Of a stretch of 64,000 nucleotides of DNA, positions 34,562 through 46,379 are shown one piece after another. How positions within the stretch are numbered: the stretch's first letter is position 1; each line of letters begins with the position of its first letter. Source of the stretch: Phytophthora quininea (lineage: Eukaryota > Oomycota > Peronosporomycetes > Peronosporales > Peronosporaceae); assembly GCA_011947345.1 (NCBI GenBank), contig JAAVTG010000023.1:310001-374000 (forward strand), read 5' to 3'. The position numbers were made by a program, and so were the translations under genes. Below the pieces are notes generated by a model. It was given only the letters and a program-made list of their open reading frames with translations, made no database searches and had not been told where the DNA came from.

Positions 34562-37358
34562 TTACGACATGCCCTCTAACTTAGATGTTTTCTTGCCGAT
34601 ACCGATCTTCCCCAGTTTACTAGTATGCTGTTTTGCCAGCACGGTCGGTACGGCAAGCGAGTCGGTGCATGGCTCAAGCGCCAATTTCTGAAGCTCTTTC
34701 ATAGACTTGGGCTGCGCGTTGAAGATTTCGTTAACGCGGCGCCGGAAGGCAATGACAACCTGTCCAAACTCCATATAACCCTGCAGAAAATCAACAACAG
34801 CAACATTACAACCACAAACATTTTCCCATCCGACACGTCAAACATGAACGTACCGCCCCCATCTCAACAAAAAGCGAGTCCAGGATCGGGAAGAGTAGAC
34901 AGAAGATTGTCTCGAATACATGGTTCTCAGGCTCCTCGACGACATCTTCCCAGGTCTCATAGTCACTCAGTGGTCGCGATGACGAGTATGATTTCGATGG
35001 TTTTACTGATCTCGATGTGCCGATGCTCTGCGCGATCAAGAGACTGAAAGTCTTCATCGCGTTTAGAGAGCAGCCGTCTGAGTGTGTACCAGCGTCGCCA
35101 AAGCCAAGCATTTCTGTCAGAATCCCCACAACGTTGATGCATGCAATCGCCAGCGGGTAGTTCTTCATGTTGCCCTCGCTCACACCATGCCGTGTCCGCT
35201 GCGAGATCCTTTCAAATTCGCTGGACGGATAGCTAGCAAAGAATATCAAGCAGTAAATTCCGAGAAGCCCGCTCGAGCGTAGATCGGAGGCTGGGCCTCC
35301 ACGCTGGAAACCAATCTCCAACCATCGAGGGTCGGCATTCGACGTGAATGGTTCCTCTGGGAAAATGCGCTTCCAGAGCGTACTGATCATTAGCTCCACC
35401 GTTTTCTGATCCTTTGGTGGACCATTCGACTCTGGTGTCACTTTAGCTTTAAGCAGTTTCCGGAGGCGAGACACAGATGCCTGGAACACAGTACGGATTT
35501 TTGCTCGCTCCTTGAGCTCGATCTCGATGATCTCCTGAGGAAGGCATATAGCGGCTGAAATGGCGTCGTACCACGCGCGGCATTCTGCTACAGACGAGCA
35601 CGAGAGCGACAGCCTTCCGATCACTAATACACGCTTCTCCTCTCTGGCAGCAACGCGAAGGCCTTTCAGAGCGGTAACATACCATGGCCTCGTGCTGGTG
35701 TCCCCGTCTTCGGGATAGAATACGATGCAATTCTCGTGGAGGCACACGAACAAGCGTCCTCGCAGAGTGGCGTGGGTCCGGCGTTTTTGGTTTCGAGGTG
35801 ACCAGACTTGAGCGTCAGACGAGAAGAACGCTTCTCCAAATCCTCGCCCGTCACAACGTTATCAACAATCCGCCGCAAAATCGCAAACAAATCGTCTCGC
35901 GCCTCCACTGTGTCGAGGAAAATGGGCCACGACCTGTGCTGTCCGTGGAAGTCAATACTAATACCGTGCTCCTCTCCCCTGGAGCGTGTGCTGTTTATCG
36001 AGATGTTGCGAATGTCGGTGAAGTGGAAAGTTGTAAGCGTTTCACCTCGTCGAGAGTTTGTCAGAGTCTGCTCGGCAAAGTTCAACTCCAGCACGCGAGT
36101 CTGCAGTCGATTCCGCGAGCTGCACTTCCGCACACCATATCGGACCAAGAAGCCTTGGATACCAGCTTCGTGCCACAGCTGCTGGAAATCTGTAGAACCA
36201 GCGAACGTTGAGCAGTTGCTGGCACTGATGGCAGTTTGGATAGCGCGCACCCACTCTGTCATCTCATAGCTTGAGCCTGCAACCATAGAGTACTCCCGAC
36301 ACGACGAGGCGGCAGACGTGATCACCTTAAACTCGTGCTCCTTGGCGTTTTTGCCCATGACAACGACACACCGCGACGTTGAGCTGAGATCAATCGTTTT
36401 AGTAGGCGCCGAGTCGCTCTTGTCCTTTGCATAGCTCAGCATGGGGCCCTGCGGCATCCGACGCAATGTAAACCACCGCTTCCTGAAACTTGGCACCACT
36501 TGGCCGCGCTTTGCTATCCATCCCTGTCGAATGATATCCGCTTGCGTCGACATCCGGTGCATGGTTGATTTCCGGTACGAAGCTAGTGACTTCTCTCCCC
36601 GTCGCGGTCCTGCATTGTCTGTCCCAGTCGCTCCAGATAGACCTCCCGACCAAACTGCGGGTTGAAGTGCGCGAGGTCGTCCATCGTGAATTTCCTGGAC
36701 GTCTGTTCTTCCGCTTGCTGTCTGGACTCGACGTTCAACGACTTGGTGATAAACCCCGCCAGCGACGCCTCGATGCGCTGCTCGTAGGTGCCCTGGTCTC
36801 CCTCACTCAAGCGTCTCGTCGACATCTTCCTGTGCGGCGACCCTGACAGTCCATCCACGCTCTGCTCATCCTCGGACGCGAACGAAAAGGAGCGATCTGT
36901 GTCTTCGCTGACGCTGCGTTGGCTGGACGACTGTCTGTTGTAGCTGTTGCTGGTCGGCTGCGAAGATATCGGCAGGTTCAGACCTAATCGGTCCTGCATC
37001 TCGTCCTCGTCCAGCTCGTCCTCGTCGATGCCGTAGCCCATGGCGACCGTCGGTCGTCCAAATCCGCCAACCGTGTCTCGAGCGGCCATCTTGACGCGCA
37101 CCGACTCCCTGCGGCCGAAGACCAGGTCGCTGCCGATCATACTGGAGCCCAGCATCGTGTCCTGGTAGAAGCTCGCGCGCACGAGGTCTGCGTCCGACTC
37201 GATGTCTGCCCCGGCATCCTTCTTGATCAAGGTCTGCAGACACAATAATGACAGTGAAAAGTTAGATCTATAATATCCATATTGTGGCGATGTTGTGACG
37301 GTTGGCGGGAACATACGTCCAGGGACCAGAGGAAGTCGTCCGAGACCTGCTCGCTCAT
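34562..37358 (-). CDS. PH-domain ELMO/CED-12 family protein
   Basis: Likely regulator of small GTPases (ELMO domains act with Dock GEFs on Rac or as Arf GAPs) at membranes. Three exons (37358-37317, 37233-34854, 34780-34562) give 880 aa after two bases are restored. A Ser-rich acidic N-terminus (MSEQVSDDFLWSLD, then DEDELDEDEMQD) is followed by a PH domain (IIRQGWIAKRGQVVPSFRKR ... MTEWVRAIQTAI), two further PH-like stretches (GIQGFLVRYGVRK; LFVCLHENCIVFYPED) and the ELMO domain (RWLEIGFQRGGPASDLRSSG, LLGIYCLIFFASYP). The C-terminus MEFGQVVIAFRRRVNEIFN fits ELMO ends. Breaks lie at the four-C run 36597-36600 and near 35765. Tail-to-tail with the NLR-like gene. Confidence 0.85.
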
Positions 37359-38302
37359 GCTGCCAGCTCTACGTGCGGATGTGAGGAGGCCGGCCAAGGG
37401 GAGGATTGCCGTGCAGCGGCAGCGTGAGGGAGGCGCGTTCAATTATCGACCAGCGCAGCGCGGAAATAGCGTGATAGTCAGCACAGAAAGACAGCGCGTG
37501 TACTGGCTTTGCCCTTCAACCGCCCAATCGCCTTCAACGTTCGCTTTCAGCCAAAAATAAGGACGATTTTACGCCCCAACAATCTTGCACCAACATATAC
37601 TTTTCTGGCGGCGGTGCAGTGGTGTGCTCGCTATGCTGGCAACTCTGGGGTCGCATCTTTCCGCGCTTCGCTACTGCCAGTTGGCGCCGATAGCGAGCGC
37701 ATGGCACGGGGTGTCTTTGGCGTGCGATCCTGCGTGGCCGTGCAATCGACGAGGCTGCCAGGACCATCGTGCCGTGGGTGTTGATACAATCGGAGTCGCT
37801 TCAGTTTGGCGCAGTTGAAGTGGCGTACCACCCTGCAAAACGGCCTCATTTGCCGAAGTTGCTGTTGTTCAAACGCAGCAAATTGCAAGCGGTTTGTGTG
37901 CATCCTCGCCATGGTCGAGATGTATTCAACCGGAAGAGGCATGCCTAGCATTCGATGCAAGCTTGATTACAGTGGTGCAGCGCTCTCCAAGCCCATTCGC
38001 GCGCCAAGCTTGTTTCAGGAGCCCAGCAAAGATGAGTAGCGTCAGTAACAGCAACTCGGCATCGCCCCACACGAAAGTGGAAGATATCTCTGCGACGAAG
38101 TCCGGCAAACGAATGTCGTAGACGCTTTTCAAACATCGTTTGCAACGACAGCAACTCGTTTCACCAGCAGTTGTGGCTTCAGCTGCTTGGGCACAAAAGG
38201 CAACGTTGAAGTGGCCATCTGGCATATCCTATCGAACAGCATCGTACTTAGCATGGCGTATTTTGGATCAGGGTCAAGCCAAGTCAAAGCGCGAGCCGAA
38301 GA
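37359..38302. other. Divergent spacer between PH-ELMO and CSN6 genes
   Basis: About 940 bp. Short frames exist on both strands, including one ending SPHTKVEDISATKSGKRMS at 38121, but none shows a family signal or joins by splicing to another. It must contain both promoters. Confidence 0.4.
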
Positions 38303-39465
38303 ATGGAAGACACGGTCATGACGAGCGCCGACCAGGACGACGAGATGCTTGTGCAGCGCGAGGACGGCGGCGCCGGCGGCGGCGAGCGCCAGATCCAGAT
38401 CCACCCGCTGGTGATCGTCAACATCGCGGATCACCAGACGCGGCAGAAGTGCAACTCGCAGATGGCGCGCACCGAGGCGCCGCAGAGCATCGGCGCGCTC
38501 TTCGGCATCCAGAACGGGCTGGACGTGGCCGTGTACGACTCGTTCGAGATGAAGTACGACGTCAGCAACGGCGAGATGCAGATCGACAAGGAGTTCCTGA
38601 CCTCGCGCATCCAGCAGTGTAAGGACCGAGTTCAAAGCTTGTATCCTTATGGACTGAAATTGATGTGGTTCTGTTTGAGCAGTCTCGCAGGTTTTCCCTG
38701 GTTTTGAGCTACTAGGATGGTACACAGTTGGCGCCAAGGCTCTTCCGAGCGACCTGGCTGTTCACCGAGTGGTAAGAAGCTGGTGGATCCGTTGGAAGAC
38801 GCCTTCATGCTGACAAAACATTCTTCGCAGGTGATGGAGTTTAACGAAAGTCCGCTGTTCATGATCTTGGACCCAGAATCCAAAGGACCGAGCACCAAGA
38901 AGAAGCTGCCGATCTCGCTGTTCGAGTCGGAGCTGCACGTGCTGAACGGCGTGCCCAAGATGATCTTTGTTAAGGCGCCATTCAAGATCGAAACGTCCGA
39001 GACCGAGGGCATTGCCATCGACCACATCTCCAAGATTGCGCCAGTCGGTGATGCGAGCAAGTCGTCATGTGCGTTGACTACGCAGTCTTTGCTGCGCCTT
39101 GTGATGCGATATCTAACATGCATGATGCGCTTTGTGCCGTTGCAGTGCACCCGTACCTGGGCAACGTCCGCGACGCCGTCAAGATGCTGGACCGACAGGT
39201 GGACGTGCTGCTGCGCTTCCTGCAGGCTATGAAGAACGGCGAGGCGCCGCTGGACCATAGTCTGCTGCGCCATATCTCGAGCATCTGCAACCAGCTGCCG
39301 GTCATGAAGTCGGAGAGCTTTGACGTGGCCTTCACGCAGGAGTACAACGACGCGCTGCTGGTGGCGTACTTGGCGGCGCTCACCAAGGGCGCCACCAACG
39401 CCAACACGGTGGTGGACCGCTTCACGTCGACGCAGGACCGGCACCAGCGCGGCACGTTGCTGTGA
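38303..39465 (+). CDS. CSN6: COP9 signalosome subunit 6 (MPN-domain)
   Basis: Non-catalytic MPN subunit of the COP9 signalosome, which removes NEDD8 from cullins. Four exons (38303-38618, 38683-38771, 38831-39068, 39146-39465) join exactly into 320 aa. The MPN domain starts IQIHPLVIVNIADHQTRQK and continues SIGALFGIQNGLDVAVYDSF; the exon 1-2 join gives FSQVFPGFELLGWYTVGA, and ESPLFMILDP and the helical C-terminus follow. The JAMM zinc motif (HxH...D) is absent, as expected for subunit 6 rather than subunit 5 or proteasomal Rpn11. The start could also be the second Met (38318). No frame breaks. Confidence 0.9.
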
Positions 39466-39613
39466 GTGTTGGCCATTCTGGCAAGCTTGTTTTTTTACCA
39501 ATCACAGTCTTACCACCTCATTCGCGTGGGCTGATTGGCTGCATCTGCTTTGATGGCCCCCGCTGCCCGCTTCATACGTGCAAACCCTTCACAGCCCCCA
39601 CCCAAGCAGCAAG

Positions 39614-40978
39614 ATGCCGATCGATATCAACCGCCTTCGACCCGAGCGCGGCGGCGACCCGGACGCCGTGCGCGCCGACCAGAAGAAGCGCTTCCTGGAC
39701 GTGGACCTCGTGGAGAAGGTCATCTCGCTGGACGAGCAGTGGCGCCAGAAGCAGGGCGAGGTGGAGACCATCAGCATGAAGATGAACGCGCTGCAGCAGC
39801 AGATCAAGGAGCTGAGCAAGGCCAAGCAGGACTTCAAGACGCTCAGCGACGAGCGCAAGGCGCTGGCCGCCCAGCTGCCCGAGAAGAAGAAGGAGGCCGA
39901 CGCCCTCAAGCTGGTCGTGGACCAGGAGCTGCCCAAGATCGGCAACACGGTGGACCCGACCGTGCCCGTGTCCAGCAACGAGGACGACAACGAGGTGGTC
40001 AAGAAGTGGGGCACTCCGCTGGAGAAGGAGGGACTACACTTCCACCATGAGGTGCTGCACCGCATCGACGGCTACGAGCCCGAGCGCGGCGTGCAGGTGG
40101 CTGGCCACCGCGCCTACTTCCTCACGGGCTACGGCTTCCTGCTGGAGCAGGCGCTGATGGCTTACGCCACCGCCTTCCTCATGAAGGCCCATTACAAGAT
40201 GCTCAAGCCGCCTTTCTTCATGAACAAGGACAACATGAGCTCGGTCGCGCAGCTCGATGACTTTGACGAGCAGTTGTACAAGGTCATTGGCGAGGACGAA
40301 AAGTACCTGATTGCCACGTCCGAGCAGCCCATTTGCTGTTACCACAAGGGCGAGTGGATCACCGAGAGCTCGCTGCCTCTGCGATACGGAGGTTTCTCCA
40401 CGTGCTTCCGTAAGGAGGCCGGGTCGCACGGCAAGGACACGTGGGGCATCTTCCGTGTGCACCAGTTCGACAAGATGGAGCAGTTCTGCATCACGGACCC
40501 GGAGAGCTCCAAGGAGATGCACGAGGAGATGTTGCGTCACGCTGAGGAGTTCTACCAGTCGCTGAACCTGCCGTACCGCGTGGTGAACATCGTGTCAGGC
40601 GAGCTCAACAACGCTGCCGTCAAGAAGTACGACCTGGAGGCGTGGTTCCCCGCCTACAAGGAGTACCGTGAGCTGGTGTCCGCCTCCAACTGCACGGACT
40701 TCCAGTCGCGCGCCATGGAGATCCGTTGCGGCGTCAAGAAGGAGAACCAGCGCGAGAAGAAGTACGTGCACATGCTCAACTCGACGCTGTGCGCTTCCAC
40801 GCGCACTGTGTGCTGCATCCTAGAGAACTACCAGGACGAGAACGGTGTCAAGGTCCCGGAGGTGCTGGTGCCCTTCATGGGCGGCGTTACGTACCTGCCG
40901 TTTGTTCGTGATGTCAAGGTGAACGTGCAGGCTGCCAAGATGCAGAAGGCTGCCAACAAGAAGAAAGGTGGCAAGTAA
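39614..40978 (+). CDS. Cytosolic seryl-tRNA synthetase
   Basis: Class II aminoacyl-tRNA synthetase of 454 aa, intronless. The N-terminus MPIDINRLRPERGGDPDAVR starts a long antiparallel coiled coil (residues about 20-120, LEKVISLDEQWRQ-like with heptads of Lys/Glu/Leu) that grips the tRNA-Ser long arm. The catalytic core shows SSLPLRYGGFSTCFRKEAG and IFRVHQFDKMEQF (motif 2) and SRAMEIRC. The C-terminal Lys-rich tail (KMQKAANKKKGGK) is typical of eukaryotic cytosolic enzymes. The Met at 39614 gives the family N-terminus; the frame is open further upstream. No organelle presequence is visible. The frame is unbroken, a useful contrast with its neighbours. Confidence 0.95.
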   Translation: MPIDINRLRPERGGDPDAVRADQKKRFLDVDLVEKVISLDEQWRQKQGEVETISMKMNALQQQIKELSKAKQDFKTLSDERKALAAQLPEKKKEADALKLVVDQELPKIGNTVDPTVPVSSNEDDNEVVKKWGTPLEKEGLHFHHEVLHRIDGYEPERGVQVAGHRAYFLTGYGFLLEQALMAYATAFLMKAHYKMLKPPFFMNKDNMSSVAQLDDFDEQLYKVIGEDEKYLIATSEQPICCYHKGEWITESSLPLRYGGFSTCFRKEAGSHGKDTWGIFRVHQFDKMEQFCITDPESSKEMHEEMLRHAEEFYQSLNLPYRVVNIVSGELNNAAVKKYDLEAWFPAYKEYRELVSASNCTDFQSRAMEIRCGVKKENQREKKYVHMLNSTLCASTRTVCCILENYQDENGVKVPEVLVPFMGGVTYLPFVRDVKVNVQAAKMQKAANKKKGGK

Positions 40979-41095
40979 GCGTATGATGTAGATGATGAAG
41001 GCTGGGTTGACACCTTGTTTGGTTGATGCAAGCGAAGCACCTCGGAGTTGCGCCGCGCTGGCCGACTTGGTCTTGTCGCTCACGTGGGTGGCAAG

Positions 41096-42300
41096 TTAGC
41101 TTTTCCGCCTTATCAATTGCATGTCATTTTGGTTTCCCGCACTCAGTTCTTTGTCTGAAGGGTACAGCAGCTTATCTAATGCGCTAGCTACCTTACTTTC
41201 CCTTGACGCAGCCTTGTAGGGAAGCGCAAGATACTTGATGAAGTTGCGAGTCTCACAGTGGCGAATGTTCTCGTCCATGACGTCGGCGTCCAGTCCGAGA
41301 CGCCACGCGATGTCGTAACGGGATGGATCGATGTGCAAGTTCTCGAGGTCGTCCACGTATTCATCGGCACTCTTCAAGTCGGCGAAGAAGCCCAAACCAA
41401 CCAGCTTTTCACGGCGGCAGTACGTGAGGCGCGCCAGCTCGTGCAGATCGTACTCCGGGTGGTACTGCACAGCCCAGAAATCGCCGTTCTTGTGACGAAC
41501 CGCCACAGCTTGCACGGCTGTGAAGTCGTTGCCGCCCAGCGCGAGTCCACCCAGCGGCATGTGGGTGATCTCGTCGTTGTGGCTCGTGAAGGCGTCAAAG
41601 ACTGACGGCTTGCCTTCAAACATGGGGTGGGCTCGGCCTTCCGGCGACAGCGCAATCTTGCGGGCGACGCCCATTTCTCGACCGCGCGGGTTGGATCCGC
41701 AGTAACCGCCTGCAGCAGCAACGGCAATCTGCGCCGCCCAACAGCTACCGTACTGCGGAATTCCTAGCAACATCAAAAGAAAGCAAGATGAGTTAGCTGC
41801 AACGGCAATCAAAAAATCTGTCGTGGTTTATGGTACCTTCTTCAAAGACCTTCTTGGAGAAGTCGATCTGCTTGGTAACTCTCGTCCGACTCGTCGTGAA
41901 TGGTCAACGAGCAACCCGTCCACGCCACTGCATGGTACTGCCAATTTCACATAACTGAAGCGTTAGATAAAGCTTCCAACCGTTCGAAGATACATATCTG
42001 TTGGCGGAAGATTATATTCGTCCTTACCTTGGACAGTTCGGGCGTTGTGAAGTCCCTGTCAGCTGGGAAGACCACATCCGACTCGACTTCCACGCCTGCG
42101 GGTGCTGACTTGTTCAGCAGATCCACGTACAGCTTGCCGGCGGTGCTGGCGCCGCCAGCTTCCAGGTCGGCACGACCCTCGGGCGAGTAGCCGTCAATGA
42201 TCAGCACCTTGAGTGGGGAGCTGGATGACGACGCGGTCGAGCTCAACGCACGCGAGGCGGCGGACTGTAGACACAACCGAAGGGAGAAGCGAGACAGCAT
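41096..42300 (-). CDS. Class I glutamine amidotransferase-like protein, copy A
   Basis: Three exons (42300-42028, 41937-41837, 41763-41096) give about 346 aa. A basic Ser/Ala/Arg-rich start (MLSRFSLRLCLQSAASRALS) looks like a mitochondrial presequence. The GATase fold follows: VLIIDGYSPEGRADLEAGGA, the nucleophile elbow QYGSCWAAQIAVAAAGG, and the His block WAVQYHPEYDLHE. The nucleophile elbow reads GSCW rather than GSCF as in copy B. An indel lies near 41876 (four bases where three or six are expected). The substrate is unknown; the closest relation in the window is copy B at 49.8-50.8 kb. Tail-to-tail with the synthetase. Confidence 0.75.
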
Positions 42301-43400
42301 GGTGGGTAGGACCGCGAGCTGGAGCTTGATACGTGTGCAGCAGTTGAGCAAGTGACGCAGCTGGTGAAAAAGTTTTTGCACAAACTTCAAGCTCATCACA
42401 TTTGGTGGCGGGAATGTGTCGTTGGTCCCGAATGGACGTGTCGTGATTGCAGTGTCCAGCATCAGCAAGCCCGCCGCCGCCAACGACGCAAGGTTGGCTG
42501 GATGAACAAGGAGCGGGTGCTGTGCTCACCCGACAGAAACGTTAGTGGGCTGCAGCGCCATCTTTGGTTGAGTCTTGGGATCGGATGCACGCTATTTGTG
42601 AGCGCTTCGCATTCAAGCGAGAGTCTTGTGCTGTACAATGTGTGCAGTTCTAAGCACACGCTGCAAGTCCGAACGATATCGACAAGGCAGGTTGGAAAGA
42701 GTGGATGGGGATCGCAGGCCCAGCAAGCAACCTTTGATCACGCGGAATACCAAATCAAAATACTCTTTGGCTTATCGCCGAGCTCACCTCAGCGATGAGC
42801 CAAAGAGTATTTTGAACCTGCGGGAAATGAGAATCACCCCGACGCCCAACTTTTGGAGATCATGGCCAACATTCAAGGATTAGTGCTCAAGTATCACTCA
42901 GTCCACCATGAAGTGCCGTAGGAAGTTGAAGATTTTGTCATGAATAAACACGTTCTGAAGGCGATCAAGCGCCAATTATCAGAACAACCCGTCGCCAAAA
43001 CTTTCTGAGTAACCGATCTCATAAAGCATGCATACTCATCATTAGCCAACAAGATCTACTGTTTTTGTCAACTGTTACTCATAAAGCGCACCTATATTAT
43101 TGTAAAACTTACAGTGTAAGAACTCTGATTAAGCACACACTACCGCAGCCATTCAATTCAGAGTTCATATTTGCATCATTCTACCTGTTCATTTTTAAAT
43201 TTGCGTCGGTCGACATGGCAGTTAAGGGAAGACCTCATACGAATGGCTTTGGATCTCGTCCAAAGCAGTACAAACGAACTGCTCCTCCTAATGTCAACGA
43301 TGGCTAATACGGTAGACAAGTTTTTCCTGGAGTCAGCCCTACCCAAGCAAAGACGAAAAAGCGCCAGGTGAATGCCTGAATGAAGGTGAGGGAGGTGATT
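42301..43400. other. AT-richer spacer before the transposon block
   Basis: About 1.1 kb without a credible gene. It contains the inverted repeat at 42755-42815; the rest holds only short frames and is visibly more AT-rich toward 43200 than neighbouring genes. Confidence 0.5.
42755..42815. repeat. 24-bp inverted repeat with 13-nt loop
   Basis: The left arm (42755-42778) and right arm (42792-42815) are reverse complements at 23 of 24 positions; the single mismatch would be a G.U pair in RNA. The loop is 42779-42791. The sequence beyond the arms does not pair. Origin and function unknown. Confidence 0.9.
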
Positions 43401-43409
43401 GAGACGAAA

Positions 43410-44600
43410 TGCAGCCGTGGAGCTCGCTTTCACCAGCGTGGCCGACGCATTGGCTTCAGCACGATCCCTTTACGAGCAGCCTGAAGAGCAGCTAGTGCGC
43501 AGGATAAACTCTCTTAGATCTGATGGCATCCCCTGAACGGCCTTGATGCTCAAGTTGCAAGCTTAGGAAGTCTACAGGTGTAGCAGCTCTTGCCCAGCAG
43601 CATTCGCAGCTTTATGGAGCTGGCGAAAGCATTTCCATCGCTGTGACAAGCTGTACATTTGTCGCCGCACCCACGACGAACAAACGACACCTGCGGATGC
43701 TGCAAAGAAAGCTGAGGTGTTCAACAAGGAAGTTCTCGCCAAGATGCAAGAGATAGATGTGAGTCGGCTTTACAATGCTGACCAGACAGGCGCACTATGC
43801 TGCTATCTAATCTAATAGTTGTGAATCACTAACGCTCTCATGGCAGCTGTAAACTACGAGTACGTGCCATCGAGAACAATCACTAGCCGCGGCGGCAAGA
43901 CGGTGTAGGCAAAGTGCGCAGGCAAGACAAAGGCACGCGTCACTGTGATGCCACTAGCAGCTAGTGATGGCACCAACATGAATCCGTTCATTGTCTTCAA
44001 GACCAAGCCGTCTACCATCCCGGGAACGGCGCGCAAGAACCAAGTTCTCCGTCACGGATTCGGACGTAGACTCTACCGTGATCTTGAACGGCTACAACAC
44101 GGCGCTCGCATCTACACCAGCAACGCCGGATGGTGGAATAGCGAGCTGTCGATTGACTTTTGCTTGGCATTTGGCCACTGAACCAATGTGCACGAACCCG
44201 TCCTCTTGCTATGGGACGACTTTTCGGGACTCTGGCGCAAAGATGTGGTGATCTTTGCTCGTCTTATTAACGTGAATCTCATGAAGGTTCCATCTGGGTA
44301 CACGTATGTGTGCTAACCTACTGATGTGGCTTGGAATCGACCGTTCAAGAATCATTTGCGAAAGGAAAGGATTGAGTTTCTATTATCCCAAGTTAGAGCT
44401 GCTGGTGCTGGAGTGGCATTCAAGGTGGCGGCACCGGAGCACCACGAGATCTTTAGCTGGATCAAGAGCGCGTGCGCCTCCTTTAAAGGGCTGCCATCAC
44501 CGCTGGCTTACGAAAGATGGATCTCTATGCTTCTGCTCCCCCGTCATCACCAGCACAGGAAGGTCATCAAGATCCAAGCTGGAGCGAGTTGATCGAGATC
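43410..44600 (+). pseudogene. Degenerate pogo/DDE_1-type transposase
   Basis: Fragments in shifting frames follow the order of a CENP-B-like DDE_1 transposase. RRTHDEQTTPADAAKKAEVF and DVSRLYNADQTG (first Asp region) are followed by KARVTVMPLAASDGTNMNPF, IVFKTKPS, NAGWWNSELSIDFCLAFG, PVLLLWDDFSG (second Asp region, DNH replaced by DDF) and VPSGYTYVCQPTDVAWNRPF with NHLRK. Stops are numerous (for example near 43905, 44180 and 44316), so it cannot encode a working enzyme. The N-terminal DNA-binding part is hard to read. Ends with inverted repeats were not found. Confidence 0.75.
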
Positions 44601-45850
44601 CTGCAGCAGCGACGCTCTCTTCCTGGGATGGGCCGAAGTGCCTCCCATCCGGACCAAACTGGGTCCAGGTCAAGTGCGATGAAACATAGTTTTCCCAAGT
44701 CAAGTCGATCAAGGTACGCACCTGGGCCACGGCGGGACATCGTCGGAGGCAGCGAACCGGGGCCCAGACCGGGTCCACAGTGACATCAAGTATAGTTCAT
44801 AGGAACGTATCGCGTCACGGCGAAGGCTGGGGCGACCAATTCAGCCTACCTTTTCCCCCGAGCGCGCAAGTGTTTTCTTCGGTGCGATCGTCTGGTATCA
44901 GGGCCACAGAAGGCCGGAGCCGTGCTCGAGGCTATCCCAGAAATATTTGCATTCTCTTTGCCAACATTCCTCCAAGGAGTTAGGCATTTCATATTTGTGT
45001 ATCCCACCAGCTGTCTGGCCGATCCGGGTTTGCACATTTCATATGACTAGGTCATTACCCCGGAGTCTTCCGTCCGAAAAAACATGGCGTATATTGTGTG
45101 TCGTGTTCCTAGACCCGGACCCAGGGAGTGTCCCGGACCGTCGTGTGTTTTGTCGAAGGGAGTACACAAGGTTAAATCACTGACCAGCTCAGGGCCCTCC
45201 CGTTCCCGGCCCCGAACGGAGTCCCGAAGAACTCTTGTGTGGGAAAATCCCCAGGTCACGGCCCCGGATAAATCCCTCGTCCGGGCGGAGCCGTCTGACG
45301 CACAGCGAGAATCATGTGTACAATACCAGGAAGTGGTACAAGCCCAAGCGCTACATCACAATATTCAAGTTACTAGTAACGACAACTATTCGCAGCCGCG
45401 AGCGACAATGACTGATGCAAAGATCGATTCGCCCGCCAAAGAGAAGACCAGCACGGTAGTTCTAACCCGTGAGGGAGGGTGACACAGTACTAGTAGTCTC
45501 ATATTGCTTGCGGCAGTAGCCACCAACAGGTACCCGAGCTAGTCCCGGTTTAGATTAGCCCGCACGGCCGGCAAGCATACCACCCTTGAAGACTTTTGGC
45601 ACGGGGTGCCTGGACGTCTACCGCACGGTAAGGGCCTAGATAGCAGGTTGCATTTTGTGTATTAAGTAGTTTGCGGTATCTAGGGTGGCCACTAGACATC
45701 GCCGTGAGGCCACAGGCAGGACTGGCGCAGTAGATCGACGCGCATCACGTCACTAGCAGCACGAACGGGAGATAAGAGTTACGCCCAGCTTACTGAACCT
45801 TCACTACGACGAAAAAATGCTACCAGACAACTGAGACCACTAATCACATT
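44601..45850. other. GC-rich unassigned segment inside the transposon block
   Basis: About 1.25 kb with many short frames and Pro/Gly/Arg-rich peptides (GPGPR-like strings on both strands). It may be a decayed retroelement or LTR, but no protein motif or paired terminal repeat was seen. Confidence 0.35.
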
Positions 45851-46152
45851 TTTGGGAGTGCGTAAGGGCGAAAAATATTTTGGGAAAAGCCATACAGCAA
45901 CGGCTGGGACTGCAGATGTCTCAGACGGAACTTCTGGACTTCCAGGAATTAGTTGGAGCGCGACGAGCTCCAGCAGTTCTGGACATCATCAAGATTACAC
46001 TGACAATGATATTTGGCAGATGGGATAAGGAGCTTCAAGCCGCCTGCACTAATATCTGGCAGACTTTTTGCAGCCTCATACTGTCACAACTGTGGACGTC
46101 CCGGAATAAAGCGGCGCACAACCACCGCCATCATTTAGTGCAAACAGACTGA
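45851..46152 (+). pseudogene. Scrap of a LINE-type retroelement C-terminus
   Basis: The reading starting FWECVRAKNILGKAIQQRL and ending LWTSRNKAAHNH resembles the region after the reverse transcriptase in non-LTR retroelements, where a W-x-C-x(2)A box is followed by a helical segment ending LW...RN. No reverse transcriptase core remains. The match is by pattern only. Confidence 0.35.
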
Positions 46153-46379
46153 ATTTGGCCGTGTGTATTGAGACAGCTGAGGTTATCTCGTACCGAGACA
46201 GAAAGCGATACGAGGCAGGATTCCAAGGTCTAACCATGTATATCATGACGAAATACTTGGTCGATAACACCGTAATGACACCCAGGGGCGGAGCGAGGGT
46301 TTAAAGAGGGAGGGGAGAGCAGGTGCCCCCCACACACACCAGTTTTGGCCGAGTAGTTTCATTTTTGTTTTGCTAAGCT

